Position numbers and translations under genes: made by a program. Shown here in pieces: positions 1 through 7,607 of a stretch of DNA of 64,000 nt. Below the pieces are notes generated by a model that saw only the letters and a list, made by a program, of their open reading frames with translations, searched no databases and was not told the DNA's origin. Position 1 is the stretch's first letter. Each line of letters starts with the position of its first letter. This stretch comes from Streptococcus oralis subsp. dentisani (lineage in GTDB: Bacteria; Bacillota; Bacilli; Lactobacillales; Streptococcaceae): the NCBI RefSeq assembly GCF_007475365.1, contig NZ_CP034442.1, positions 372,001 to 436,000 on the forward strand. The letters run 5' to 3'.

Positions 1-2
1 TA

Positions 3-2189
3 TTGGCTGACTACCAAGCTAGTGCCAAGGAGCAAGAGGAGCAGAAAGTTTCTTACCAAGCCCAGCAGAGCCAACTCTTTGACCGTCTGGATAGTCTCAA
101 AAACAAGCAGGCTAGAGCCCAAAGTTTAGAGAACATTCTTAGAAATCATAGCAACTTTTACGCGGGTGTTAAGAGTGTTCTCCAAGAAAAAGACCGTCTT
201 GGTGGGATCATTGGTGCAGTCAGTGAACATTTGACCTTTGATGTGCATTATCAAACTGCCTTGGAGATTGCACTTGGAGCTAGCAGTCAGCATATCATTG
301 TAGAAGATGAAAACGCGGCAACAAAGGCGATTGATTTCCTAAAACGTAACAGAGCTGGTCGTGCAACCTTCCTTCCTTTGACAACGATTAAGGCGCGTAC
401 AATCTCTAGTCAGAATCAAGATGCTATCGCTGCAAGTCCAGGATTTCTGGGCATGGCTGATGAGTTGGTGTCGTTTGACAAGAGACTAGAAGCCATTTTC
501 AAGAACTTGCTAGCTACGACAGCAATTTTTGATACTGTAGAACATGCGCGTACGGCAGCTCGCCAAGTTCGCTATCAGGTTCGTATGGTGACACTGGATG
601 GGACAGAGTTGCGTACAGGTGGTTCCTACGCGGGTGGTGCCAATCGTCAAAACAACAGTATTTTCATCAAGCCAGAGCTGGAACAATTACAAAAAGAAAT
701 TGCTGAAGAAGAAGCTGACTTGCGGTCAGATGAAGCGAGTTTGAAGACCTTGCAAGATGAGATAGCGTTATTGGCAGAAAGATTAGAAGCTATCAAATCA
801 CAAGGTGAGCAAGCTCGTATACAGGAGCAAGGTTTGTCCCTAGCTTATCAGCAAACCAATCAGCAGGTCGAAGAACTGGAAACTCTTTGGAAACTTCAAG
901 AAGAGGAATTAAATCGTCTTTCTGAAGGAGATTGGCAAGCGGACAAGGAAAAATGCCAAGAGCGCCTTGCTACTATCGCCAGTGAAAAGCAAAATCTGGA
1001 AGCTGAAATTGAAGAAATTAAGTCTAACAAAAACGCTATTCAAGAACGTTATCAAAACTTGCAGGAAGAGGTAGCTCAAGCACGCTTGCTTAAGTCGGAA
1101 CTACAGGGACAAAAACGTTACGAAGTAACTGATATAGAACGCTTAGGCAAGGAGCTGGATGATCTGGATATCGAACAAGAGGAAATTCAGCGTCTTCTCC
1201 AAGAAAAGGTCGATAATCTTGAGAAAGTGGATACGGCTTTGCTAAGCCAGCAGGAGGAAGAGGCCAAAACTCAGAAAGCCAATCTTCAACAAGGTCTGAT
1301 TCGCAAGCAGTTTGAGTTGGATGATATTGAAGGTCAGCTGGATGATATTGCCAGTCATTTGGATCAAGCTCGCCAGCAGAACGAGGAGTGGATTCGTAAA
1401 CAAACACGTGCTGAAGCTAAGAAGGAAAAAGTCAGCGAACGCTTGCGCTATCTACAAGCTCAATTAACAGACCAGTACCAGATTAGCTACAATGAGGCTC
1501 TAGAAAAGGCTCATGAACTGGAAAATCTCACTCTGGCGGAGCAAGAGGTTAAGGACTTAGAGAAGGCTATTCGCTTGCTGGGTCCTGTCAACTTGGACGC
1601 TATTGACCAGTACGAAGAAGTTTACAACCGTCTGGATTTCCTCAATAGTCAACGAGATGATATTTTGTCTGCGAAAAACCTACTCCTTGAGACCATCACA
1701 GAGATGAATGATGAGGTTAAGGAGCGCTTCAAATCAACCTTTGAGGCTATTCGTGAGTCCTTTAAAGTGACCTTTAGACAGATGTTTGGCGGAGGTCAAG
1801 CAGACTTGATATTGACTGAGGGCGATCTTTTAACAGCTGGTGTGGAGATTTCTGTCCAACCACCAGGTAAGAAAATCCAATCTCTCAACCTCATGAGTGG
1901 TGGGGAAAAAGCCCTATCAGCTCTGGCTCTGCTCTTCTCCATTATCCGTGTCAAGACCATTCCTTTTGTCATCTTGGACGAGGTAGAGGCGGCATTGGAC
2001 GAAGCCAATGTCAAACGTTTTGGGGATTACCTTAACCGCTTTGACAAGGATAGTCAGTTTATCGTCGTAACCCACCGTAAGGGGACGATGGCGGCAGCGG
2101 ATTCTATCTATGGAGTTACCATGCAAGAATCAGGTGTTTCCAAGATTGTTTCGGTTAAGTTAAAAGACATTGAAGAAACAGTAGACTAG
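3..2189 (+). CDS. smc: Chromosome partition protein SMC, C-terminal part (gene enters from left edge)
   Basis: SMC is the ATPase of the bacterial condensin-like complex with ScpA/ScpB and organises the nucleoid. The visible 728 codons start inside the protein; full-length SMC is about 1,180 residues, so the Walker A half and first coiled-coil arm lie outside the window. What is seen: the hinge domain at roughly residues 50-215 (GGIIGAVSEHL, then a glycine-rich GGSYAGGAN stretch), a long Glu/Gln/Lys-rich coiled coil to about residue 560, then the head with the ABC signature LMSGGEKALSALALLFS near 630 and Walker B/D-loop VILDEVEAALDEANV near 655. The frame is intact to a TAG and a hairpin terminator follows. 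No start was assigned because the true start is outside. Identification is secure. Confidence 0.97.
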   Translation: MADYQASAKEQEEQKVSYQAQQSQLFDRLDSLKNKQARAQSLENILRNHSNFYAGVKSVLQEKDRLGGIIGAVSEHLTFDVHYQTALEIALGASSQHIIVEDENAATKAIDFLKRNRAGRATFLPLTTIKARTISSQNQDAIAASPGFLGMADELVSFDKRLEAIFKNLLATTAIFDTVEHARTAARQVRYQVRMVTLDGTELRTGGSYAGGANRQNNSIFIKPELEQLQKEIAEEEADLRSDEASLKTLQDEIALLAERLEAIKSQGEQARIQEQGLSLAYQQTNQQVEELETLWKLQEEELNRLSEGDWQADKEKCQERLATIASEKQNLEAEIEEIKSNKNAIQERYQNLQEEVAQARLLKSELQGQKRYEVTDIERLGKELDDLDIEQEEIQRLLQEKVDNLEKVDTALLSQQEEEAKTQKANLQQGLIRKQFELDDIEGQLDDIASHLDQARQQNEEWIRKQTRAEAKKEKVSERLRYLQAQLTDQYQISYNEALEKAHELENLTLAEQEVKDLEKAIRLLGPVNLDAIDQYEEVYNRLDFLNSQRDDILSAKNLLLETITEMNDEVKERFKSTFEAIRESFKVTFRQMFGGGQADLILTEGDLLTAGVEISVQPPGKKIQSLNLMSGGEKALSALALLFSIIRVKTIPFVILDEVEAALDEANVKRFGDYLNRFDKDSQFIVVTHRKGTMAAADSIYGVTMQESGVSKIVSVKLKDIEETVD

Positions 2190-2199
2190 TTACCAAACG

Positions 2200-2228
2200 A
2201 TAGCATCTCTTAGGAGGTGCTATTTTTT
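2200..2228 (+). terminator. Rho-independent terminator after smc
   Basis: A 10-bp stem (ATAGCATCTC / GAGGTGCTAT, one G-U pair), a TTAG loop and a T-run lie 10 nt after the smc stop codon. Confidence 0.85.
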
Positions 2229-2317
2229 AAAACTAAAGTGCTAAATTTTCTCTTAAGGTCAGTTCAGGCGTAAAAAACGACATTTGGGATTTCCTCTTAG
2301 CGAAAAGACTTTCTCTA

Positions 2318-2326
2318 TGATATAAT
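2318..2326 (+). promoter_or_regulatory. Extended -10 promoter of ribF, predicted leaderless
   Basis: TGATATAAT is followed by exactly 6 nt and then the ribF ATG, so transcription would begin at or within a base or two of the A of the ATG. No Shine-Dalgarno sequence precedes the start. No good -35 box is visible; the TGN extension probably compensates. Confidence 0.7.
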
Positions 2327-2332
2327 AGTTTC

Positions 2333-3259
2333 ATGATTACAACAGTACCTATTAAGAACGAAAAAGATATTGCAGTACCGGGGAAAACAGTCCTTGTACT
2401 AGGTTATTTTGATGGCATCCACAAGGGGCATCAGAAACTTTTTGAAGTGGCCAGCAAGGCTTCGATGAAGGACTATCTACCAGTTGTTGTGATGACCTTT
2501 ACAGAGTCGCCAAAACTTGCCTTACAACCTTATCAACCTGAGCTCATGCTTCACATCGTTAATCATGAGGAGCGGGAGCACAAGATGAAGTGGCACGGGG
2601 TAGAAGCTCTTTTCCTACTGGACTTTAGTAGCAAGTTCGCTAATCTAACAGGGCAGGAATTCTTTGATACTTATGTTAGAGCTTTAAAACCAGCTATTAT
2701 CGTAGCAGGATTTGATTACACGTTTGGCTCAGATAAGAAAACTGCAGATGACTTGAAGGATTATTTTGATGGAGAGATTATCATTGTTCCTCCGGTCGAG
2801 GATGAAAAGGGCAAGATCAGTTCCACACGGATTCGCCAAGCTATTCTTGATGGAGATGTCAAGGAAGTCAACCATCTACTAGGCACACCTCTCCCAACCC
2901 GTGGGATGGTCGTTCACGGAAATGCTCGTGGACGGACTATCGGTTACCCAACAGCCAATCTAGTCCTAAGAGATCGAACTTATATGCCAGCAGACGGTGT
3001 TTACGTAGTTGATGTGGAAGTACAACGTCAGAGATATCGTGGTATGGCAAGCGTTGGGAAAAATGTTACTTTCGATGGAGAAGAGCCACGTTTTGAAGTC
3101 AATATTTTTGACTTTTCAGATGATATTTATGGTGAGACAGTCATGGTCTACTGGTTAGACCGTGTCCGCGATATGATCAAATTTGACACCGTCGAAGAGC
3201 TCGTAGATCAACTCAAGATAGACGAAGAGATTGCTCGGAACTGGAAGGGTGGAGAGTAG
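2333..3259 (+). CDS. ribF: Bifunctional riboflavin kinase / FMN adenylyltransferase RibF
   Basis: RibF phosphorylates riboflavin to FMN and adenylates FMN to FAD in the cytoplasm. The 308-residue protein has the family's usual length. The N-terminal nucleotidyltransferase domain carries GYFDGIHKGH at residues 24-33 (the GxFDGxHxGH class motif) and a SSTRIR motif near 163. The C-terminal flavokinase domain carries GNARGRTIGYPTANL near 196-210. The ATG follows a TGATATAAT box by 6 nt with no RBS, so the message is probably leaderless. The gene stands alone between the smc terminator and its own terminator at about 3267. No FMN riboswitch fits in the short upstream gap. Confidence 0.96.
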   Translation: MITTVPIKNEKDIAVPGKTVLVLGYFDGIHKGHQKLFEVASKASMKDYLPVVVMTFTESPKLALQPYQPELMLHIVNHEEREHKMKWHGVEALFLLDFSSKFANLTGQEFFDTYVRALKPAIIVAGFDYTFGSDKKTADDLKDYFDGEIIIVPPVEDEKGKISSTRIRQAILDGDVKEVNHLLGTPLPTRGMVVHGNARGRTIGYPTANLVLRDRTYMPADGVYVVDVEVQRQRYRGMASVGKNVTFDGEEPRFEVNIFDFSDDIYGETVMVYWLDRVRDMIKFDTVEELVDQLKIDEEIARNWKGGE

Positions 3260-3266
3260 AAGATTT

Positions 3267-3302
3267 AAAAAAGTGAACCGTATTTTGTGTTTGCTTTTTT
3301 AT
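3267..3302 (+). terminator. Terminator after ribF
   Basis: AAAAAAGTGAAC pairs with GTTTGCTTTTTT (two G-U pairs) around a 9-nt loop and ends in a T-run. Confidence 0.75.
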
Positions 3303-3335
3303 TTTTGAAAGAAATTTTTATAGAGAGAAACATAA

Positions 3336-3364
3336 TTGAAGCTTGATTGAAAATCTGTTAAAAT
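3336..3364 (+). promoter_or_regulatory. Candidate promoter of the hsd remnant
   Basis: TTGAAG, a 17-nt spacer and TAAAAT precede the truncated hsdM by about 40 nt. It was found by eye only. Confidence 0.5.
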
Positions 3365-3404
3365 AGTGATATTCATAACTTTAGAAACCAAAGAAAAGAG
3401 ACTA

Positions 3405-4120
3405 ATGTAATTACAGGCGAATTAAAAAATAAAATTGATCAGCTGTGGGAAATGCTGTGGACTGAAGGAAATGCAAATCCTCTAACAAATATTGAACAAT
3501 TGACTTATCTTCTGTTTATGAAGGATTTGGATAGTGTCGAACTTGGACGCGAAAGCGATGCTGAGTTTCTAGGAATTTCTTATGAGAGAATTTTTCCAAA
3601 AGACAAACCTGAATACCGTTGGTCGACTTTTAAAAATATGGGAGATGCTCAGGAAGTCTATCGTTTAATGACACAGGAGATTTTTCCATTTATTAAGAAT
3701 CTTAAGGGTGATACTGACGATACAGCTTTTTCACGTTATATGCGTGAAGCCATCTTTCAAATTAATAAACCAGCTACGCTCCAAAAGGTGATTTCTATAT
3801 TAGACGAATTTCCAACTAGAGGGTCAGATATAGATTTTGATAGTGACACACAGGGGATTAATGATATTGGCGACATCTATGAATATCTGCTATCAAAATT
3901 GTCAACCGCAGGTAAAAATGGACAATTTCGTACACCTCGTCACATCATCGATATGATGGTTGAGTTGATGCAACCAACTATCAAGGATATTATCTCAGAT
4001 CCTGCTATGGGGTCTCGTGTCATAATAATGACAGAGGCAAATAGTTCAATAAAATCAAAGGTTTTGAAGCTTCTACCAAAGTTAAAAACTGAAGAAACTG
4101 ATAGTTTATGTGTTGCTTAA
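3405..4120 (+). pseudogene. hsdM: Type I restriction-modification methyltransferase subunit HsdM, 5' fragment
   Basis: HsdM is the adenine methyltransferase subunit of type I R-M systems. The N-terminal helical domain is clear (ITGELKNKIDQLWEMLWTEG, then EQLTYLLFMKDLD), and it continues to the start of the SAM-binding domain (NGQFRTPRHIIDMMVELMQP, then SDPAMGS where DPACGxxG is expected). Homology ends near 4015 and about 35 unrelated residues run to a stop, so the methyltransferase core (including NPPF/Y) is missing. The 5' end is also odd. ATG at 3405 is followed at once by TAA, and removing the two bases 'ta' would give an in-frame ATG-ATT-ACA-GGC start; as it stands only the ATG at 3452 opens the frame. 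The product cannot be an active methylase. Confidence 0.88.
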
Positions 4121-4163
4121 AGCTACTATCGAGTAAAATAATAGTTGTAAGCAGCACATAAAC
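4104..4163. repeat. Imperfect inverted repeat at the hsdM breakpoint
   Basis: Two 26-nt arms (4104-4129 and 4138-4163) are imperfect reverse complements around CGAGTAAA; GTTTATGTG is opposed by CACATAAAC at the outer ends. The left arm forms the last codons of truncated hsdM. No T-run follows, so it is not a standard terminator. It may be the scar or end of a mobile element. Confidence 0.6.
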
Positions 4164-4185
4164 CAAAGAGAAAAAGAGGTAGTGT

Positions 4186-4467
4186 ATGCGATGGATATTA
4201 AAAATTATCTTATTTCCGATTAGTCTTGTCTTATCAATTTTGACAGCTTTTCTGACATTTTTACTTGGTATTGGAACGGCGTTGCTGTATATCGTTATGG
4301 TGTTCTGCATATTTGGAGCATTAGCTTCTTTCGTTCAAGGAGAAATCGGAATAGGTATATCTGGATTGGTTATCGGTTTCCTGTTTAGTCCTTATGGACT
4401 TCCTATGATAGGAGCAACAGTGATAGCGTTTATCGAATTGATAAATGATAGGATAAAAGCGGTGTAG
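4186..4467 (+). CDS. Small membrane protein of the CD1845-like family
   Basis: A 93-residue very hydrophobic protein with about three membrane segments (residues about 5-23, 28-50 and 58-85). Its opening (MRWILKIILFPISLVLS) and the GIGTALLY and GEIGIGISGLV segments match my memory of the CD1845 family, small membrane proteins carried on Tn916/CTn-type conjugative elements; this is recalled, not searched. It has an RBS (AGAGG) 6 nt before the ATG. No conjugation gene lies nearby, so it looks like stranded cargo of an integrative element placed between the hsdM and hsdS pieces. Its molecular role is unknown. Confidence 0.65.
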   Translation: MRWILKIILFPISLVLSILTAFLTFLLGIGTALLYIVMVFCIFGALASFVQGEIGIGISGLVIGFLFSPYGLPMIGATVIAFIELINDRIKAV

Positions 4468-4493
4468 ACAAATTAGAATTTGGGGAGGTAGTA

Positions 4494-4922
4494 ATGAATA
4501 AGATTACTTGTATCTGCTTAGGTGTTAGAGATATGGAAAGGTCAATCAAGTTTTATAGAGATGGTTTAGGATATAAGACTAACTGTAAAGAAAATAATCC
4601 GCCAGTATGTTTTTTCGATACTCCAGGAACAAAATTTGAACTATTTCCTTTGGAACAATTAGCAAAAGATATTGATGAGAATAATCCACCAAAGGGAAAT
4701 GGATTTTCCGAAATTACATTAGCGTACAATGTTGAACATAAAGAAGATGTTGATAGTGTAATTGAATTAGTAAAAAAAGCAGGTGGAAAAATTGTAAAAG
4801 AGCCACAGGAAGTTTTCTGGGGTGGATATCATGCGTATTTTTCGGATTTAGATGGATACTACTGGGAAGTTTCGTGGGGACCAAATTTTCAATTTGATGA
4901 AAATGGATTGCTGAAATTTTGA
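4494..4922 (+). CDS. VOC (glyoxalase/bleomycin resistance-type) family protein
   Basis: A 142-residue protein with the paired beta-alpha-beta-beta-beta layout of the vicinal oxygen chelate superfamily: ITCICLGVRDMERSIKFYRDGLGY at the N-terminus, FFDTPGTKFELFP in the middle, and the C-terminal YHAYFSDLDGYYWEVSWGP typical of metal-dependent VOC enzymes. Candidate metal ligands are the C-terminal His and the terminal Glu; substrate cannot be predicted. The RBS GGGGAGG sits 6 nt before the ATG. It lies in the cargo between the hsd fragments and is codirectional with its neighbours. Confidence 0.85.
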   Translation: MNKITCICLGVRDMERSIKFYRDGLGYKTNCKENNPPVCFFDTPGTKFELFPLEQLAKDIDENNPPKGNGFSEITLAYNVEHKEDVDSVIELVKKAGGKIVKEPQEVFWGGYHAYFSDLDGYYWEVSWGPNFQFDENGLLKF

Positions 4923-4985
4923 GGATAAATAGGGAAAGAGTTACCATCAAGTAAGGAATATTTGAATTTGAAGGAGGTAATCATA

Positions 4986-5300
4986 GTGAATGAATTTAAC
5001 GAATTTGTTCGTGAGATTTTTTCCGCAGCAGGTGATATTGTCATAAAATCCATGATGGGTGGATACCTTATATATTTTAACGGTAAGTTGATAGGTGACA
5101 TTTGCAATAATGAATTATTTTTAAAGAGAACGCCGACATCTGACAAACTTCTTTCAGACTCAGAATTGCGTTATCCGTATGAGGGTTCAAAGACATTGAT
5201 GTATGTATTCGACAGATTTGAGGATCCGGATTTGATTACTGAACTACTGGAAGGTATGTATGCGGAACTGCCTGAAAAGAAACCCAAGAAAGCTAAATGA
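4986..5300 (+). CDS. TfoX/Sxy N-terminal domain-containing protein
   Basis: A 104-residue protein with the TfoX N-terminal fold (EFVREIFSAAGDIVIKSMMGGYLIYFNGKLIGDI, here read in pieces) and a Lys-rich tail ending KKPKKAK. TfoX is known as a competence regulator in Haemophilus, but stand-alone TfoX-N proteins in Firmicutes are uncharacterised and competence in mitis-group streptococci runs through ComCDE, so no competence role is claimed. Start choice: GTG at 4986 is 8 nt after AAGGAGG, whereas the upstream ATG at 4962 would lie before that RBS. It is part of the cargo in the broken hsd locus. Confidence 0.75.
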   Translation: MNEFNEFVREIFSAAGDIVIKSMMGGYLIYFNGKLIGDICNNELFLKRTPTSDKLLSDSELRYPYEGSKTLMYVFDRFEDPDLITELLEGMYAELPEKKPKKAK

Positions 5301-5348
5301 GACAGACCAGCTTCAGTTTGTAGAGACAGAGAAATTAGAACTTGCGAG

Positions 5349-5755
5349 GTGGAAGTATATATATCTATAACATTATTTCTTCATTTAGATGAAATAAAAA
5401 ATGATGATTTTGATTTGGAAAAATTCAATATAGAAATGGAAAGAAGGTATACTGAAACAACAAATATCATAAGCAATAACAAGTTATTTTCTTATGATAT
5501 TTGTTGGGAAAATTATTCAGAACACTATCAGTTTACCTTGATGATAGCTAGAAAGCGAACTACTTTTCCATAGAATATTTTAATTCCAATAATAGAATTT
5601 ATGATTATGCTAATTTTATTATGTGGTTGAGCATGTTCTTCAATAAAGAAAAAAGTATTCTCCTATGTGATGAAAATTATGAAGATACCTTGATTTTATC
5701 TTCTGATATATCCATAGAACAACTTGAGAAGTGGTTGCAAAAGTCTGGTATATAA
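5349..5755 (+). pseudogene. Frameshifted gene of unknown function
   Basis: The first frame gives about 70 residues from ATG 5349 (beginning MEVYISITLFLHLDEIKNDD) and stops at 5573. A second frame takes over near 5550 without a start of its own and gives about 60 residues that read naturally as a continuation (YFSIEYFNSNN ... ISIEQLEKWLQKSGI), stopping at 5755. One small indel around 5550-5560 would restore an open frame of about 135 codons. The family was not recognised. It is probably inactive, like most genes around it. Confidence 0.6.
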
Positions 5756-5857
5756 ATTAAATATGTTTATGTATGTTATTTGCTTTCTGGATATTTTTAG
5801 TGTAAGATTTCGGCAAGAAATTAGCATGTACAGTATATGACTTGATGAGCGGATTAA

Positions 5858-6459
5858 TGCAAATCCCGATTTAACGAGATATTTGGATCAAAGAAGTTTG
5901 ATAAGGTAAGTATTTCTGAACTGGTTGACGATAGAATAGAAACTGCGAAAAAAATATTTGATCAACACGATACAATTAAATACATTGATATTTCATCAAT
6001 GATAATAAAAATTATAAAATGACTGGTTTTCAGGAATATATGTTAAATCAAGCTCCATCGAGAGCTCAACAACATATTAGGAAAGGAGACATTGTTGTCT
6101 CAACCGTCCGACCAAATCTTAAAAATATAGCAATTACGGAGCTAGATGATGAGAATTTGGTAGCTTCCAGCGGATTCTGTGTGCTTAGAGCTTTGAAATG
6201 TTTACCAGAATATTTATTTGCAATAATTTGCTCTGATAGATTTACGAATAAAATGACTAATATTGTTACAGGAGCTAATTATCCTGCAATTAAATCTTCC
6301 GATATAATGAATTATATTGTTCATTTACCTCCAATTCAGTTACAAAACGAATTCGCAGACTTTGTAGCTCAAGTCGACAAATCACAATTGGCAATTCAAA
6401 AATCTCTGGAAAAATTGGAAACCTTGAAACAATCACTTATGCAGGAGTATTTCGGTTAA
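5858..6459 (+). pseudogene. hsdS: Type I restriction specificity subunit HsdS, 3' fragment with frameshift
   Basis: HsdS supplies the target-recognition domains of type I R-M enzymes. The C-terminal half is recognisable: SRFNEIFGS, VSISELVDDRIETAKK, IKYIDISS, then in another frame KMTGFQEYMLNQAPSRAQQ, GDIVVSTVRPNLKNIAI, GANYPAIKSSDI, LPPIQLQNEFADFVAQVD and SLEKLETLKQSLMQEYFG. The last is the classic conserved helix-and-tail end of HsdS. A one-base loss at about 5999-6000 (TCATCAATGAT where TCATCAATTGAT would stay in frame) splits it; only one recognition domain remains and there is no start. The 3' end of hsdM and 5' end of hsdS are replaced by the cargo at 4.1-5.8 kb. Confidence 0.87.
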
Positions 6460-6492
6460 GATTTGAGATGAAGTAGCAGTTTTACACTATCA

Positions 6493-6521
6493 TTGTAATT
6501 ACGGTAATTATTTGTTATAAT
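6493..6521 (+). promoter_or_regulatory. Promoter and likely autoregulatory operator of the toxin-antitoxin pair
   Basis: TTGTAA, a 17-nt spacer and TATAAT form a good promoter. The palindrome GTAATTAC (6495-6502) overlaps the -35 box and is followed by a second GTAATTA (6504-6510). Repeated half-sites inside a promoter are typical of antitoxin autorepression. Confidence 0.7.
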
Positions 6522-6541
6522 ACTTCAAAGGAGGAAATCAG

Positions 6542-6778
6542 ATGGTAGTAAAAACAAGAAAGCAAGGAAATTCAATCACCATTACGATTCCAAGTGAGTT
6601 CAATATTCCAAGTGGTGTTAAATACGAAGCGAAATTGTTACCAAGTGGCGAAATTATCTTTACTCCTGAAGAATTGGATCATCAGGTTTCTTATGTTTCT
6701 GATGATGCCTTTGACTTGAAATTGGATACAATTTTTGATGAATACGACGATGTTTTCAAAGCTTTGGTGGAAAAATGA
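6542..6778 (+). CDS. AbrB/MazE-type antitoxin
   Basis: A 78-residue protein. Residues 1-45 (VVKTRKQGNSITITIPSEF, then PSGEIIFTPEE) have the swapped-hairpin AbrB/SpoVT/MazE DNA-binding pattern. The acidic C-terminal tail (DDAFDLKLDTIFDEYDDVF) is the expected toxin-neutralising segment. The RBS GGAGG lies 7 nt before the ATG. Its stop overlaps the toxin start by 4 nt (ATGA), the usual toxin-antitoxin coupling. The pair has its own promoter with a palindromic operator. Phd is the classical partner of Doc; here the partner has the AbrB fold instead. Confidence 0.82.
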   Translation: MVVKTRKQGNSITITIPSEFNIPSGVKYEAKLLPSGEIIFTPEELDHQVSYVSDDAFDLKLDTIFDEYDDVFKALVEK

Positions 6779-7188
6779 CAGTCTATCTAATAGAAAAGCA
6801 AATTGAAAAAATCAATGCTTTAGCAATTCAACGGTATTCTCCAAATGAGCAAATTCAAACAGTTAGTCCTTCAGCGTTAAATATGATTGTGAACTTACCA
6901 GAACAATTTGTTTTTGGCAAACCTCTTTATCCAACAATTTTTGATAAAGCAACAATATTATTTGTCCAATTGATAAAGAAGCATGTTTTTGCCAATGCCA
7001 ATAAACGAACAGCCTTTTATGTTTTGGTGAAATTTTTACAATTAAATGGTTATCACTTTTCTGTTTCTGTGGAAGAAGCGGTTGATATGTGTGTGACTAT
7101 AGAGGTAGAAGCTTTAACTGATGAAAAAATGATAAGCTATTCTAAATGGATTTCTGAACATTCTATCAGAGAAAAGAACAAAAAGTAA
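6775..7188 (+). CDS. doc: Doc-type (Fic fold) toxin
   Basis: A 137-residue protein. Residues 70-80 read HVFANANKRTA, matching the Doc signature HxFx(D/N)xNKR. Known Doc toxins phosphorylate EF-Tu and arrest translation; this signature has Lys where AMP-transferring Fic enzymes have Gly, so kinase-type activity is the family expectation. The N-terminal IQTVSPSALNMIVN and FGKPLYPTIFDKA segments also fit Doc. The motif is intact and the frame unbroken, so the toxin is probably functional, which contrasts with the pseudogenes on both sides. It overlaps the antitoxin by 4 nt and is followed by a terminator at 7233. Confidence 0.88.
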   Translation: MTVYLIEKQIEKINALAIQRYSPNEQIQTVSPSALNMIVNLPEQFVFGKPLYPTIFDKATILFVQLIKKHVFANANKRTAFYVLVKFLQLNGYHFSVSVEEAVDMCVTIEVEALTDEKMISYSKWISEHSIREKNKK

Positions 7189-7232
7189 GCTAGTTTGCTG
7201 GATTGAAATGAGCATAAGAAAATAAATGAACA

Positions 7233-7280
7233 GGCAATATTAGAATTCTGTAATACAGAAACTGATATTACCTCTTTTTA
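7233..7280 (+). terminator. Terminator after the toxin-antitoxin pair
   Basis: An outer stem GGCAATATTAG / CTGATATTACC and inner TTCTG / CAGAA are followed by TCTTTTTA. Confidence 0.8.
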
Positions 7281-7293
7281 TTGATGAGTAATA

Positions 7294-7590
7294 ATGAAAG
7301 TGAGAATTTATGGAATCAAAAGTTACAATTATCATGCAAGAAATGTTACTACTTTTAAATAATGAACAATTACTATTTGGGGGAATAGCTGGGAACTAAA
7401 TGGTCTCCAATTTGGTATTACTGCAGGGGAGTCTCCAGAATTTGATGATGAAGTAGTCGCGAGAAAGTATAGTCGTGTCCCACTTTATTATGACTGGCAC
7501 CCTGAATTTGAAGATTATTATGGCTTCAGCTTAGCTTGGAAAAAATACGAGTCTGATAGCGATTTGTCAATATATTTCTATACAACGTAA
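7294..7590 (+). pseudogene. Short gene of unknown function interrupted by two in-frame stops
   Basis: From ATG 7294 one frame runs 99 codons to TAA at 7588. It opens MKVRIYGIKSYNYHARNVTT and ends in an acidic, aromatic-rich stretch (FDDEVVARKYSRVPLYYDW, then YGFSLAWKKYESDSD). Codons 23 and 24 are TAA TGA (7360-7365), so translation would stop after 22 residues. No RBS or start serves the second part. The family was not recognised. It lies directly before the frameshifted TPR gene and was probably its operon mate. Confidence 0.45.
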
Positions 7591-7607
7591 GATGCAGGAG
7601 GATAAGC

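Noticed and set aside
1090..1407. Antisense ORF of about 100 codons inside smc
   Set aside because: It lies wholly on the reverse strand of a coiled-coil coding region with no RBS; composition is that of a shadow frame.
4962..4985. ATG 4962 as start of the TfoX-N gene
   Set aside because: It lies upstream of the RBS (4971-4977) that serves GTG 4986.
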